From Sphingomonas sp. (GTDB lineage Bacteria > Pseudomonadota > Alphaproteobacteria > Sphingomonadales > Sphingomonadaceae): a DNA stretch of 5,282 nucleotides. The first letter of the stretch is position 1. Every line of letters starts with the position of its first letter. The position numbers and the translations under genes are program-made. Positions 1 through 5,282 of the stretch are shown here, in pieces. The notes beneath the pieces were generated by a model, which had not been told where the DNA came from, ran no database searches, and saw nothing but the letters and a program-made list of their open reading frames with translations. The stretch lies in NCBI GenBank assembly GCA_013822915.1, contig PNLG01000052.1, positions 1 through 5,282 on the forward strand, written 5' to 3'.

Positions 1-204
1 GGCAAGCACAATGCCGGTCACGATCTGACACATCAGCGCAACCCCGGCGAGCACACCGAAGTTCCAGAAATAATTGAGGTTGCGCGGCACCGGATAACCG
101 CCGCCGACCGCGCTATAGACGAAACGGGGGAGCGGCAACCGCTCGTCGATCCACTTCATCAGTGGCGCCTTTGGCTCGTAATGCTTTGCCCAGGGGAAGC
201 TCAT
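1..204 (-). CDS. petB: Cytochrome b of the cytochrome bc1 complex, N-terminal part (partial)
   Basis: Cytochrome b is the di-heme membrane subunit of ubiquinol:cytochrome c oxidoreductase (complex III). It carries the quinol oxidation and quinone reduction sites in the inner membrane. Only the first 68 codons are present; the reading frame stays open to base 1, so the rest lies beyond the left edge. The translation starts MSFPWAKHYEPK, has the family's amphipathic N-terminal helix region (KWIDERLPLP), then YPVPRNLNYFWNFG leading into the first membrane helix, which ends QIVTGIVLA, a hallmark of bacterial cytochrome b. The heme-ligand histidines fall outside the window. The ATG at 204 lies 10 bases after the petA stop, and a GAGG Shine-Dalgarno sequence overlaps that stop codon, so it is very likely co-transcribed and translated after petA. 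A cytochrome c1 gene (petC) would be expected next, outside the window. Confidence 0.95.
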   Translation of the reverse strand, partial: MSFPWAKHYEPKAPLMKWIDERLPLPRFVYSAVGGGYPVPRNLNYFWNFGVLAGVALMCQIVTGIVLA

Positions 205-214
205 GCTGCTGACC

Positions 215-796
215 TCAACCGACGACGATGACTGTATCTGATGTGAACTTATAGTCCGGCACTTCAAGATTGCGCGGCGCCGGGCCTTTGCGGATGCGCG
301 CGGCGGTATCGTAAACCGACCCATGGCACGGGCAGAAATAACCGCCCAGCTCGCCCTTCACTTCGCCTTCGCCCGCGCCCAGCGGCACACAGCCCAAATG
401 GGTGCAGACGCCCAAAGTCACCAGCCAGTTGGTCTTGCCCTCTTTGGTGCGCTGCGCCAGCGTTTCGGGATCTCGCAGTGATGATACTGACACCTTGTTC
501 GCCTCGGCGATTTCAGCGGGCGTCAGGTTGCGCACGAACAGCGGCTGTTTGCGGAACGACGATTTGATCGCCTGCCCCGGCGCAATCGCGCTGATGTCGA
601 TTTCGGTGGTCGATTGCGCGAGCACATCAGCCGACGGCGCCATCTGGCTAACGAGCGGCACAACAACGCCCGCAACCGCGACGCCACCGAAGGAAACGGC
701 AGCGATGCTCAAGAAATCACGGCGGCGATAGCCATCTTCTTCGCCAAACGGCGCGGTGTCATTCCCGACCGAAGCTGCACTGTCCAAGCTTGCCAT
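215..796 (-). CDS. petA: Ubiquinol-cytochrome c reductase Rieske iron-sulfur subunit
   Basis: This is the Rieske [2Fe-2S] protein of the cytochrome bc1 complex. It takes an electron from ubiquinol at the Qo site and passes it to cytochrome c1. The 193-residue length is normal for the alphaproteobacterial family. A twin-arginine motif (RRRDFL, residues 24-29) precedes one hydrophobic segment (about 30-50), which acts as an uncleaved Tat signal anchor. The periplasmic cluster domain has both Rieske boxes: CTHLGC (131-136) and CPCHG (155-159). C131, H133, C155 and H158 are the expected cluster ligands, and C136 and C157 the expected disulfide. S160 and Y162, which hydrogen-bond the cluster in high-potential Rieske proteins, are present, as is the GPAPRNL segment (171-177). 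The ATG at 796 has AAGGG seven bases upstream. It is the first gene of the petA-petB operon and diverges from trmL. Confidence 0.97.
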   Translation of the reverse strand: MASLDSAASVGNDTAPFGEEDGYRRRDFLSIAAVSFGGVAVAGVVVPLVSQMAPSADVLAQSTTEIDISAIAPGQAIKSSFRKQPLFVRNLTPAEIAEANKVSVSSLRDPETLAQRTKEGKTNWLVTLGVCTHLGCVPLGAGEGEVKGELGGYFCPCHGSVYDTAARIRKGPAPRNLEVPDYKFTSDTVIVVG

Positions 797-896
797 TCAA
801 TTGCCCTTGCCGAACGAACCATTGGGACCATCGCCGTGGCGGCGACGACCCCGTGTCTGTCGATGACCCTGCTCGCAAGCGGGACCGAACGCGGCC

Positions 897-925
897 TGAT
901 AGCGACAGGTTTACCGTTTTGCCAA
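897..925 (-). promoter_or_regulatory. Candidate sigma-70-type promoter for petA-petB
   Basis: In the 175-base divergent gap, the minus strand reads TTGGCA (925-920), a 17-base spacer, then CTATCA (902-897). The first box matches five of six bases of the TTGACA consensus; the second is a weak -10, or TATCAG with an 18-base spacer. Transcription would begin near 890 and give a leader of about 95 bases before petA. This is pattern matching by eye in a GC-rich genome, so it is tentative. I could not find an equally good promoter for trmL on the plus strand, although one must lie in or near this gap if trmL-hemF-GNAT is a separate transcript. Confidence 0.3.
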
Positions 926-971
926 CAGCATTTTGCCTCCCCGCGATCCATACCGTAATAAGGACTAACCA

Positions 972-1448
972 ATGCCGCCCGCCCCGCCGCTCCGCCTCGC
1001 CCTGTTCGAGCCCGATATCGCGGGCAATGTCGGCACGATTCTGCGCATGGCCGCGTGTTTTGACCTGGCCGTCGACCTGATTGAACCAATGGGCTTTGCT
1101 TACGGCGACCGCGCGATGGCGCGGGCAGGCATGGATTACACCGCCTTTGCTCGCGTCACCCGGCACGCCGATTGGGACGCCTTTGCCGCGCAAGCAAGCG
1201 GGCGGATCCTGTTGTTGTCGACAAAAGGCGCGGTGCGGATTGATGAGGCGGTTTTCGCGCCCGGCGACATCTTGCTGTTCGGCGCGGAATCGCGCGGTGT
1301 GCCGGACCATGTCCATGACCGCGCCGACCTGCGCGTCACAATTCCGCTTGTGCCGGGGCGGCGATCGTTGAATGTCGCGGTATCAGCCGCCATCGCGACG
1401 GCAGAAGCTTTGCGCCAGATCAAAGGATGGCCACAACCGCCAGGCTAG
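972..1448 (+). CDS. trmL: tRNA (cytidine(34)-2'-O)-methyltransferase, SPOUT family
   Basis: TrmL methylates the 2'-oxygen of the wobble nucleotide 34 in tRNA-Leu isoacceptors, using S-adenosylmethionine; it is cytoplasmic and acts as a knotted homodimer. The 158-residue product matches the minimal TrmL/YibK size (E. coli about 157) with no extra RNA-binding domain. The three SPOUT motifs are visible: EPDIAGNVGTILRMA (13-27) with the conserved N19 and R25, the SAM-binding loop LLFGAESRGVP (101-111), and the knot-forming IPLVPGRRSLNVAVSAA (124-140) with the S132-L-N134 core. The C-terminal helix ends AEALRQ, as is usual. The ATG at 972 has AGGA seven bases upstream. It is the first gene of a compact plus-strand cluster with hemF, 13 bases downstream. 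Specificity for position 34 is inferred from family membership. Confidence 0.93.
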   Translation: MPPAPPLRLALFEPDIAGNVGTILRMAACFDLAVDLIEPMGFAYGDRAMARAGMDYTAFARVTRHADWDAFAAQASGRILLLSTKGAVRIDEAVFAPGDILLFGAESRGVPDHVHDRADLRVTIPLVPGRRSLNVAVSAAIATAEALRQIKGWPQPPG

Positions 1449-1452
1449 AAAC

Positions 1453-1457
1453 GGGGA
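1453..1457 (+). promoter_or_regulatory. Ribosome binding site that decides the hemF start
   Basis: GGGGA lies immediately before two tandem ATG codons at 1459 and 1462. It is only one base from the first but four bases from the second, which favours initiation at 1462. The difference is one methionine. Confidence 0.5.
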
Positions 1458-1461
1458 CATG

Positions 1462-2301
1462 ATGATACTCGACGACGAACAACAGGCCGCCCGCACCTGG
1501 TTTGAAACTTTGCGCGACCAGATTTGCGCCGAATTCGAAGCAATTGAGCACGAGGCGGGCTCGGACGCGACCTTTGGCTATACCGCCTGGGACAGGATTG
1601 ACCCGTCGGGCGAACCGGGGGGCGGCGGGGTGCGCGGCGTGATGACGGGGCGCGTGTTTGAAAAAGTCGGCGTCAATGTCTCGACGGTCGGCGGCACGTT
1701 TGAGGGTGATTTTGCCAAGACCATCAATGGCGCAGCCGACGACCCGCGCTTCTTTGCCACCGGCATCAGCCTGGTCGCGCATCTGGCCAACCCGATGGTG
1801 CCCGCCGTCCATATGAACACGCGGTTTCTGGTCACCACCAAACGCTGGTTCGGGGGTGGCGCGGATTTGAACCCACCCATCCCCAATGACGCCGACACCG
1901 CCGATTTTCACGCCGCGATGCAGGCCGCCTGCGACCCGCACGGCCCGGACTATTACGATCGCTACAAGAAATGGGCCGATGATTATTTCTACATCCCCCA
2001 CCGCAAGGTTCACCGCGGGGTCGGCGGTATTTTCTGCGACCATCTGGAGGGCGATTTTGCCGCCAATTTTGCATTTATTCGGGATATTGGCCGCCAGTTC
2101 CTCGCCAGCTATGCCCGGATCGTGCGGCGGCGGATGCACGATGCCTTTACGCCGGAGGATGAGGCGCGAATGCTCGAATGGCGGGGCCGCTATGCCGAGT
2201 TCAACCTGGTCTATGATCGCGGCACGCTGTTTGGGCTGAAGACCGGCGGCAATATCGATGCGATTCTGATGAGCCTGCCGCCGCGCGCCACCTGGAGCTG
2301 A
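1462..2301 (+). CDS. hemF: Oxygen-dependent coproporphyrinogen III oxidase
   Basis: HemF converts coproporphyrinogen III to protoporphyrinogen IX by two oxidative decarboxylations using O2, a late step of heme synthesis in the cytoplasm. The 279-residue product carries the family signatures in order: FEKVGVNVSTV (66-76), NPMVPAVHMNTRF (110-122), WFGGGADLNP (129-138), the HGPDYYDRYKKW / DDYFYIPHR stretch (160-181), RGVGGIF (185-191), and RYAEFNLVYDRGT (243-255) followed by LFGLKTGG. It stops soon after LMSLPP, without the roughly 20-residue tail of the E. coli and human enzymes; as I recall, this is usual in alphaproteobacteria and not a truncation. An ATG at 1459 is an equally possible start; 1462 is better spaced from GGGGA. 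The frame is open further upstream to 1372, but that part lies within trmL and does not look conserved. It follows trmL by 13 bases and precedes the GNAT gene by 5, so the three are probably one operon. Confidence 0.96.
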   Translation: MILDDEQQAARTWFETLRDQICAEFEAIEHEAGSDATFGYTAWDRIDPSGEPGGGGVRGVMTGRVFEKVGVNVSTVGGTFEGDFAKTINGAADDPRFFATGISLVAHLANPMVPAVHMNTRFLVTTKRWFGGGADLNPPIPNDADTADFHAAMQAACDPHGPDYYDRYKKWADDYFYIPHRKVHRGVGGIFCDHLEGDFAANFAFIRDIGRQFLASYARIVRRRMHDAFTPEDEARMLEWRGRYAEFNLVYDRGTLFGLKTGGNIDAILMSLPPRATWS

Positions 2302-2306
2302 GCCCG

Positions 2307-2888
2307 GTGGCGTTGATGGTGGTGCCGCCCGGCGAGGTGGCCGTGATTGTCACGACGCTGGAAATGCGGGAGCGTCCCGCGGCGCGCGCGCTGCCCGACA
2401 CGGACTTGCGGCTGGTGCGCTGGGCACAGCCCGACCCGGCGAAATACCGCGCGCTGTTTCGCCGCGTGGGCGCGCCGTGGCTGTGGCATTCGCGGCTCAC
2501 AATTGATGACGACGCGCTGCTTGCCGCCATCGACCGCCCCGAAACGCAGGTGTTCGCCGTGATCGACCGCGCAGGGATCGAGGTCGGGCTGCTCGAATTC
2601 ACCCACCCGGCGCCCAATTGGTGCCAGCTTGATTATCTCGCGCTGGTGCCCGAACTGACCGGCAAGGAGCATGGCCGCTGGCTGATGGCGATGGCGCTCG
2701 GCATGATGTGGCGGCCGGGGGTGGAGTTGGTGCGGGTCAACACTGGATCGCTCGACCACCCCGGCGCGCTCGGCTTTTACCGGCGACAGGGGTTCATGCC
2801 GGTGTTGCGCACGGTGGAGACGTTTCCCGATCCCCGGCTGAACGGGGTTTTACCGCCCGAGGCGGCGCCCCACGTCCCAATCCTCTGA
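2307..2888 (+). CDS. GNAT-family N-acetyltransferase, substrate unknown
   Basis: The 193-residue protein has the GNAT fold pattern: an N-terminal region with APWLWHSR (56-63), a central strand pair (VFAVIDRAGIEVGLLEF, 82-98), the strand LDYLALVPEL (108-117), the acetyl-CoA loop TGKEHGRW (118-125), and the late motif LDHPGALGFYRRQGF (149-163). It resembles the GNAT subgroup with APWLW, WRPG and LDHP-AL-FY signatures, which has no characterised substrate that I know of. Residue 121 of the acetyl-CoA loop is glutamate where the consensus usually has glycine. The start chosen is GTG at 2307, because GGAG (2294-2297, inside the end of hemF) lies nine bases upstream; ATG at 2316 is an alternative. 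The gene starts 5 bases after the hemF stop, suggesting translational coupling and a shared transcript. Its stop is 6 bases from the stop of the converging membrane gene. Confidence 0.85.
   Translation: MALMVVPPGEVAVIVTTLEMRERPAARALPDTDLRLVRWAQPDPAKYRALFRRVGAPWLWHSRLTIDDDALLAAIDRPETQVFAVIDRAGIEVGLLEFTHPAPNWCQLDYLALVPELTGKEHGRWLMAMALGMMWRPGVELVRVNTGSLDHPGALGFYRRQGFMPVLRTVETFPDPRLNGVLPPEAAPHVPIL
2832..2851 (+). terminator. Weak candidate intrinsic terminator inside the end of the GNAT gene
   Basis: CCCCG (2832-2836) pairs with CGGGG (2843-2847) across a six-base loop and is followed directly by TTTT (2848-2851). A second small hairpin, CCGCC-CGA-GGCGG (2853-2865), follows. The first has terminator form on the plus strand, but the stem is only 5 bp and it sits within codons about 40 bases before the stop. 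On the minus strand neither hairpin is followed by a T-tract. It may be a chance product of coding sequence; it is noted because no better terminator exists at this junction. Confidence 0.2.
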
Positions 2889-2894
2889 TCCGCG

Positions 2895-3629
2895 CTACGC
2901 AAGCCGCCGGTAAAGTACGATCCGAAACAGCATCAGCCCCAACGCCACCGCCGTCGTCAGGGCCGCCGCCCCTGCATCAACAATGATGATGACCAATTGA
3001 TTGGCGGCGCGCATCCGGTGCAACGCCTCATCAATCGCGAGCAGAGGGGCCGGTAAAATCTGTTGCGCGACCAAAGCAATCGTCGCGACCCCCGCCAGCA
3101 CCCATCCGCGCCGGTGGCTGAGCGACAGTGCCTTGGCAATGGCGGCCACCGCTGATCCCGGCCGCTCCGCCACCAGCACCGGCCCGACCAGCATCGCGCG
3201 CCCCAGCACATAGAGTCCGGGCACCACCAGCATCAGCAACCCGATAATCGCGGGCACCATGACCATCAGCGACGCCAGCAGATAGCGCGGCAATAACACC
3301 AGCGCGCGCGCCATGGCATCACCCACCGTCGCGTTCGCCCGGCCAAGGTAGAACGCCATGATGCTGACCCCGCCAAACGCCGCGACAATACTCGACACCA
3401 GGAAATGCGCGGCATAATCGCTGATCCAACGGCGATAGGCCTCGATGAACAGCATCGCCTCGGCATTGCTCTGCCCGGCACGGGGCGGCGCGGGCGGTGC
3501 GGGCACGAACAGCAAGAGCGCAAGCGTCGGCAGGAACAGGAACACAGCAGCGACCGGCACCAGAATTGCCCGGTCACGCCGCGCCATCGCCCAAGCTTCC
3601 CCGGCGATCGCGCCCAAATCCAAGGTCAT
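2895..3629 (-). CDS. Multi-pass membrane protein of unknown function (second of pair)
   Basis: I do not recognise a specific function. The 244-residue product is very hydrophobic, with about five predicted membrane segments (roughly residues 21-41, 75-97, 115-142, 177-195 and 211-236). A proline-rich linker (PAPPAPPR, 43-50) and a short region rich in charged residues follow the first segment. After the third segment there is a conserved-looking element, PGLYVLGRAMLVGPVLVAER (137-156), followed by a helix with SLSHRRGW (169-176). This layout recalls the glycerophosphoryl diester phosphodiesterase membrane-domain and DUF975-like integral membrane proteins, which is a fold-level impression only; no catalytic domain is present. 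Its ATG overlaps the stop of the upstream membrane gene as ATGA (3626-3629), with no strong Shine-Dalgarno sequence, so it probably relies on translational coupling. The TAG stop lies 6 bases from the converging GNAT stop. Confidence 0.85.
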   Translation of the reverse strand: MTLDLGAIAGEAWAMARRDRAILVPVAAVFLFLPTLALLLFVPAPPAPPRAGQSNAEAMLFIEAYRRWISDYAAHFLVSSIVAAFGGVSIMAFYLGRANATVGDAMARALVLLPRYLLASLMVMVPAIIGLLMLVVPGLYVLGRAMLVGPVLVAERPGSAVAAIAKALSLSHRRGWVLAGVATIALVAQQILPAPLLAIDEALHRMRAANQLVIIIVDAGAAALTTAVALGLMLFRIVLYRRLA

Positions 3630-4471
3630 GCCGCGTCAGCATTCTCGTGCGCGCGCACGGCCCGATAAAAATACGCGACAAAGCTGGTGATAAGCAGCCC
3701 AAATGCGGTGGCAACCGCCGCCACAATCGCCGCTGTCAACACGGTGGCAACGGTGATCGGCCCCTCCCCGCCCAGAATCAGCCCGATCACAAAGCCGAAT
3801 ACGCTCTGCGCCGCTGCCACAGCGACGAAGCTGACCACGCCATACAGGAGCGCAAGCCCGATCAGCACCAGTGTATGGCCGCGCGTCATGGCAAAGGACC
3901 GCGGCATCGCCCCCAGCATTCGCCGCTCCTCGACGATCACGGCATTTGCGACCAGCAACCGCACCCCGACCCACAGCATCACCACAAGCAATGCGATACA
4001 ATAAAGCAGGATAAACAACGCAAGCGACGCCGTCAGCCCGGTCGGCACCGGCACCGTGGCGCCCGTGGTGATTGCGCGCTCCATCGCGTCGTAATCGAGA
4101 CCGGCGGCAACCAGCGCGACCAGCACAGGGATCATGAGCGCCAACACCCCCAGCAACAGGCAAAGCGACACGATAATGACCGGGATCAGCCGCGCGGTTG
4201 CCATCTCGCGCGCCTGCGCCACCGACCGCGCCGGATCGAGCGCGAGCGCCATCACTTGAAGCTGCCCCCACAACCCGACAATCACCATCGCCAGGGTGAC
4301 CAATTGCACGATCCAGCCGCCCGTCGAGCTCGTCGCCAGCGGTTGCAACGCGTTTTGCACCAGCTGCGGCAGGTAAATGAACGGCAAAGCAATTGTCATT
4401 ACGGCTGCGATATTGTCGCCCAAAAACTCGGTTGAGCGGTCCCACACCGCGCTGACATTTACCTTCGACAT
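3626..4471 (-). CDS. Multi-pass membrane protein of unknown function (first of pair)
   Basis: I do not recognise a specific function. From the chosen start (MSKVNVSAVW) the product has 281 residues with about six hydrophobic segments (roughly 21-42, 53-76, 94-122, 148-176, 200-234 and 240-268). A cytoplasmic-looking element after the fourth segment, RLLVANAVIVEER (171-183) then SFAMTRG (192-198), matches the layout of the same region in the downstream protein (an R followed ten residues later by ER, then S-x5-G), so the two look like distant paralogues. The C-terminus is short and polar. The frame is open to 4528, but GGGGGAG at 4483-4477 is spaced five bases from the ATG at 4471, and the upstream extension is low-complexity Arg/Ala/Gly, so 4471 is preferred. 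The gene diverges from lipB across about 128 bases. A membrane-domain protein of the glycerophosphodiester phosphodiesterase-associated or DUF975-like kind is possible but unproven. Confidence 0.85.
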   Translation of the reverse strand: MSKVNVSAVWDRSTEFLGDNIAAVMTIALPFIYLPQLVQNALQPLATSSTGGWIVQLVTLAMVIVGLWGQLQVMALALDPARSVAQAREMATARLIPVIIVSLCLLLGVLALMIPVLVALVAAGLDYDAMERAITTGATVPVPTGLTASLALFILLYCIALLVVMLWVGVRLLVANAVIVEERRMLGAMPRSFAMTRGHTLVLIGLALLYGVVSFVAVAAAQSVFGFVIGLILGGEGPITVATVLTAAIVAAVATAFGLLITSFVAYFYRAVRAHENADAA

Positions 4472-4476
4472 GGCGT

Positions 4477-4483
4477 CTCCCCC
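4477..4483 (-). promoter_or_regulatory. Ribosome binding site fixing the start of the first membrane gene
   Basis: The minus strand reads GGGGGAG here, five bases before the ATG at 4471. This is the strongest Shine-Dalgarno match in the window and argues against the longer reading frame that begins at 4528. Confidence 0.65.
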
Positions 4484-4514
4484 ACCCGGTTCAGGCCTTG
4501 CGGCAGCACGCCGC

Positions 4515-4581
4515 GCCAGTGACCCCATGCCGCTTAGACGAAGCCCCGCGCGCTTGCCAGTGCTTGCGCCGCGCGACTGGC
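4515..4581. repeat. Cluster of GCCAGT repeats in the lipB / membrane-gene intergenic region
   Basis: GCCAGTG occurs directly at 4515-4521 and 4556-4562, 41 bases apart (close to four helical turns), and ACTGGC, the inverted form, occurs at 4576-4581. The second and third copies could form a 6-bp stem with a 14-base loop just before the lipB start, or serve as protein-binding half-sites for the divergent genes. No regulator is recognised, and short repeats of this kind can occur by chance in GC-rich DNA. I found no convincing -35/-10 pair on either strand of this 128-base gap. Confidence 0.25.
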
Positions 4582-4599
4582 GGACGCATGTGTCGGATC

Positions 4600-5265
4600 A
4601 TGCTGCCCGTGCATGACGAGATCGAATGGCTCATCAGTCCCGCTTTGGTGCCCTATCCAACAGCGATGGCCGAGATGGAGGCCCGCGCCGCCGCCGTTGC
4701 CGCAGGGACCGCGCCCGAGCTGATCTGGCTGCTCGAACATCCACCCGTTTACACCGCCGGGACGAGTGCCGATCCGGCCGAGCTGATTGACCCGCGCTTT
4801 CCGGTCTATGCGACCGGTCGCGGCGGTCGCTACACTTATCATGGGCCGGGACAGCGGGTGGGATACCTTGTCCTTGACTTGAACAAGCGCGGGCGAGACA
4901 TTCGCAACTACATAAAATCGCTGGAAGAATGGCTGATCGACACGCTTGCCGGGCTCAACATTGCCGCTTATCCGGTGCCGGGGCGCATCGGCATTTGGAC
5001 CGATGACCGTGGCGAAGCCGCAAAAATCGGCGCGATCGGCGTGCGCGTGCGGCGATGGGTCACTTTTCATGGTTTTGCGGTTAATATTGCAACTGAATTG
5101 TCCGATTTTGGTGGCATTATCCCCTGCGGAATCCGGGAATCACCTGTCACCAGCGTAAAAATGCTTGGCAAAACCCCCGATTTCGGAGCATTCGATGCAG
5201 TGCTCGCATCAGGACTCGGGCATTTCTTGCGCAGGTTGTCGCAACCTTTGCAAAACGAGGCTTGA
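4600..5265 (+). CDS. lipB: Lipoyl(octanoyl) transferase
   Basis: LipB moves the octanoyl group from octanoyl-acyl carrier protein to the target lysine of lipoyl domains (2-oxoacid dehydrogenase E2 subunits, glycine cleavage H protein); LipA then adds the sulfurs. It acts in the cytoplasm. The 221-residue product has LLEHPPVYTAGTSA (44-57), the signature GRGGRYTYHGPGQ (73-85), and KIGAIGVRVRRW (132-143) with the catalytic lysine K132. It also has FHGFAVNI (146-153) and FGGIIPCGI (160-168) with the catalytic cysteine C166. All key residues of the Cys/Lys acyltransferase are present. The frame is open upstream to a TTG at 4498. ATG 4600 is chosen because homologous N-termini, from memory, begin a few residues before EIEW; ATG 4588 (adding four residues, MCRI) is possible. 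Neither has a well-spaced Shine-Dalgarno sequence. The gene is transcribed divergently from the membrane pair. Confidence 0.96.
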   Translation: MLPVHDEIEWLISPALVPYPTAMAEMEARAAAVAAGTAPELIWLLEHPPVYTAGTSADPAELIDPRFPVYATGRGGRYTYHGPGQRVGYLVLDLNKRGRDIRNYIKSLEEWLIDTLAGLNIAAYPVPGRIGIWTDDRGEAAKIGAIGVRVRRWVTFHGFAVNIATELSDFGGIIPCGIRESPVTSVKMLGKTPDFGAFDAVLASGLGHFLRRLSQPLQNEA

Positions 5266-5282
5266 GCGCGAGACAGTATCCG

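Noticed and set aside
932..961. TTGCCT and TAATAA considered as a -35/-10 pair for trmL
   Set aside because: The matches are poor, and transcription would start so close to the ATG at 972 that the AGGA ribosome binding site at 961-964 would not be in the mRNA.
759..1316. A minus-strand open frame crossing the petA/trmL divergent gap
   Set aside because: It overlaps both petA and trmL, has no recognisable motif, and its translation is rich in Arg/Gly in the manner of frame shadows.
1420..2139. A 239-codon minus-strand open frame opposite hemF
   Set aside because: The plus-strand HemF frame is an unmistakable enzyme over the same bases; the antisense translation shows no family motif and is a GC-driven shadow.
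3497..4435. A 312-codon plus-strand open frame opposite the membrane protein genes
   Set aside because: Its translation is dominated by His, Gln, Arg, Asp and Pro with no domain pattern, as expected for the complement of a GC-rich hydrophobic membrane gene. The minus-strand frames have strong starts, membrane helices and an ATGA overlap.
4498..4599. Upstream extension of the lipB frame to TTG 4498
   Set aside because: The extra residues are Arg/Ala/Cys-rich, unlike LipB N-termini, and would fill the divergent promoter region; the start at 4600 or 4588 is more reasonable.
5233..5247. Inverted repeat AGGTTG-TCG-CAACCT near the end of lipB, considered as a terminator
   Set aside because: It lies inside the coding sequence with only a 6-bp stem and three Ts after it, about 15 bases before the stop codon, so the support is too weak to call.

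Overview
The window looks like a chromosomal housekeeping stretch from a GC-rich alphaproteobacterium. Sphingomonadales is my best guess. This rests on the style of the protein sequences: the bc1 Rieske and cytochrome b N-termini, the HemF that ends shortly after its LMSLPP motif, and the LipB sequence. It is inference, not a database match. I see no mobile element, CRISPR array, RNA gene or sign of recent transfer.

Layout. On the minus strand at the left edge is the start of a cytochrome bc1 operon: petA (Rieske iron-sulfur protein, 215-796) is followed after 10 bases by petB (cytochrome b, first 68 codons, running off the edge at base 1). A 175-base divergent intergenic region (797-971) separates it from a plus-strand cluster of three tightly packed genes: trmL (tRNA wobble 2'-O-methyltransferase, 972-1448), hemF (oxygen-dependent coproporphyrinogen III oxidase, 1462-2301) and a GNAT-family acetyltransferase (2307-2888). 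The gaps of 13 and 5 bases suggest one transcript.

The acetyltransferase gene then runs head-on into a minus-strand pair of membrane protein genes (4471 down to 2895), with only 6 bases between the converging stop codons. The two membrane genes overlap by four bases (ATGA) and seem to be distant paralogues of unknown function. Divergent from them, across about 128 bases, is lipB (octanoyltransferase, about 4600-5265), complete just before the right edge.

How the genes fit together. Several genes serve aerobic energy metabolism: the bc1 complex needs heme, HemF uses O2 to make heme, and LipB begins lipoylation of the 2-oxoacid dehydrogenases and the glycine cleavage system. TrmL works on tRNA and the GNAT substrate is unknown. 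The least explained part is the membrane-protein pair. I do not see convincing evidence of a novel system; the points worth a second look are that pair, the terminator-poor convergent junction, a substitution in the acetyl-CoA loop of the GNAT protein, and a small repeat cluster upstream of lipB.
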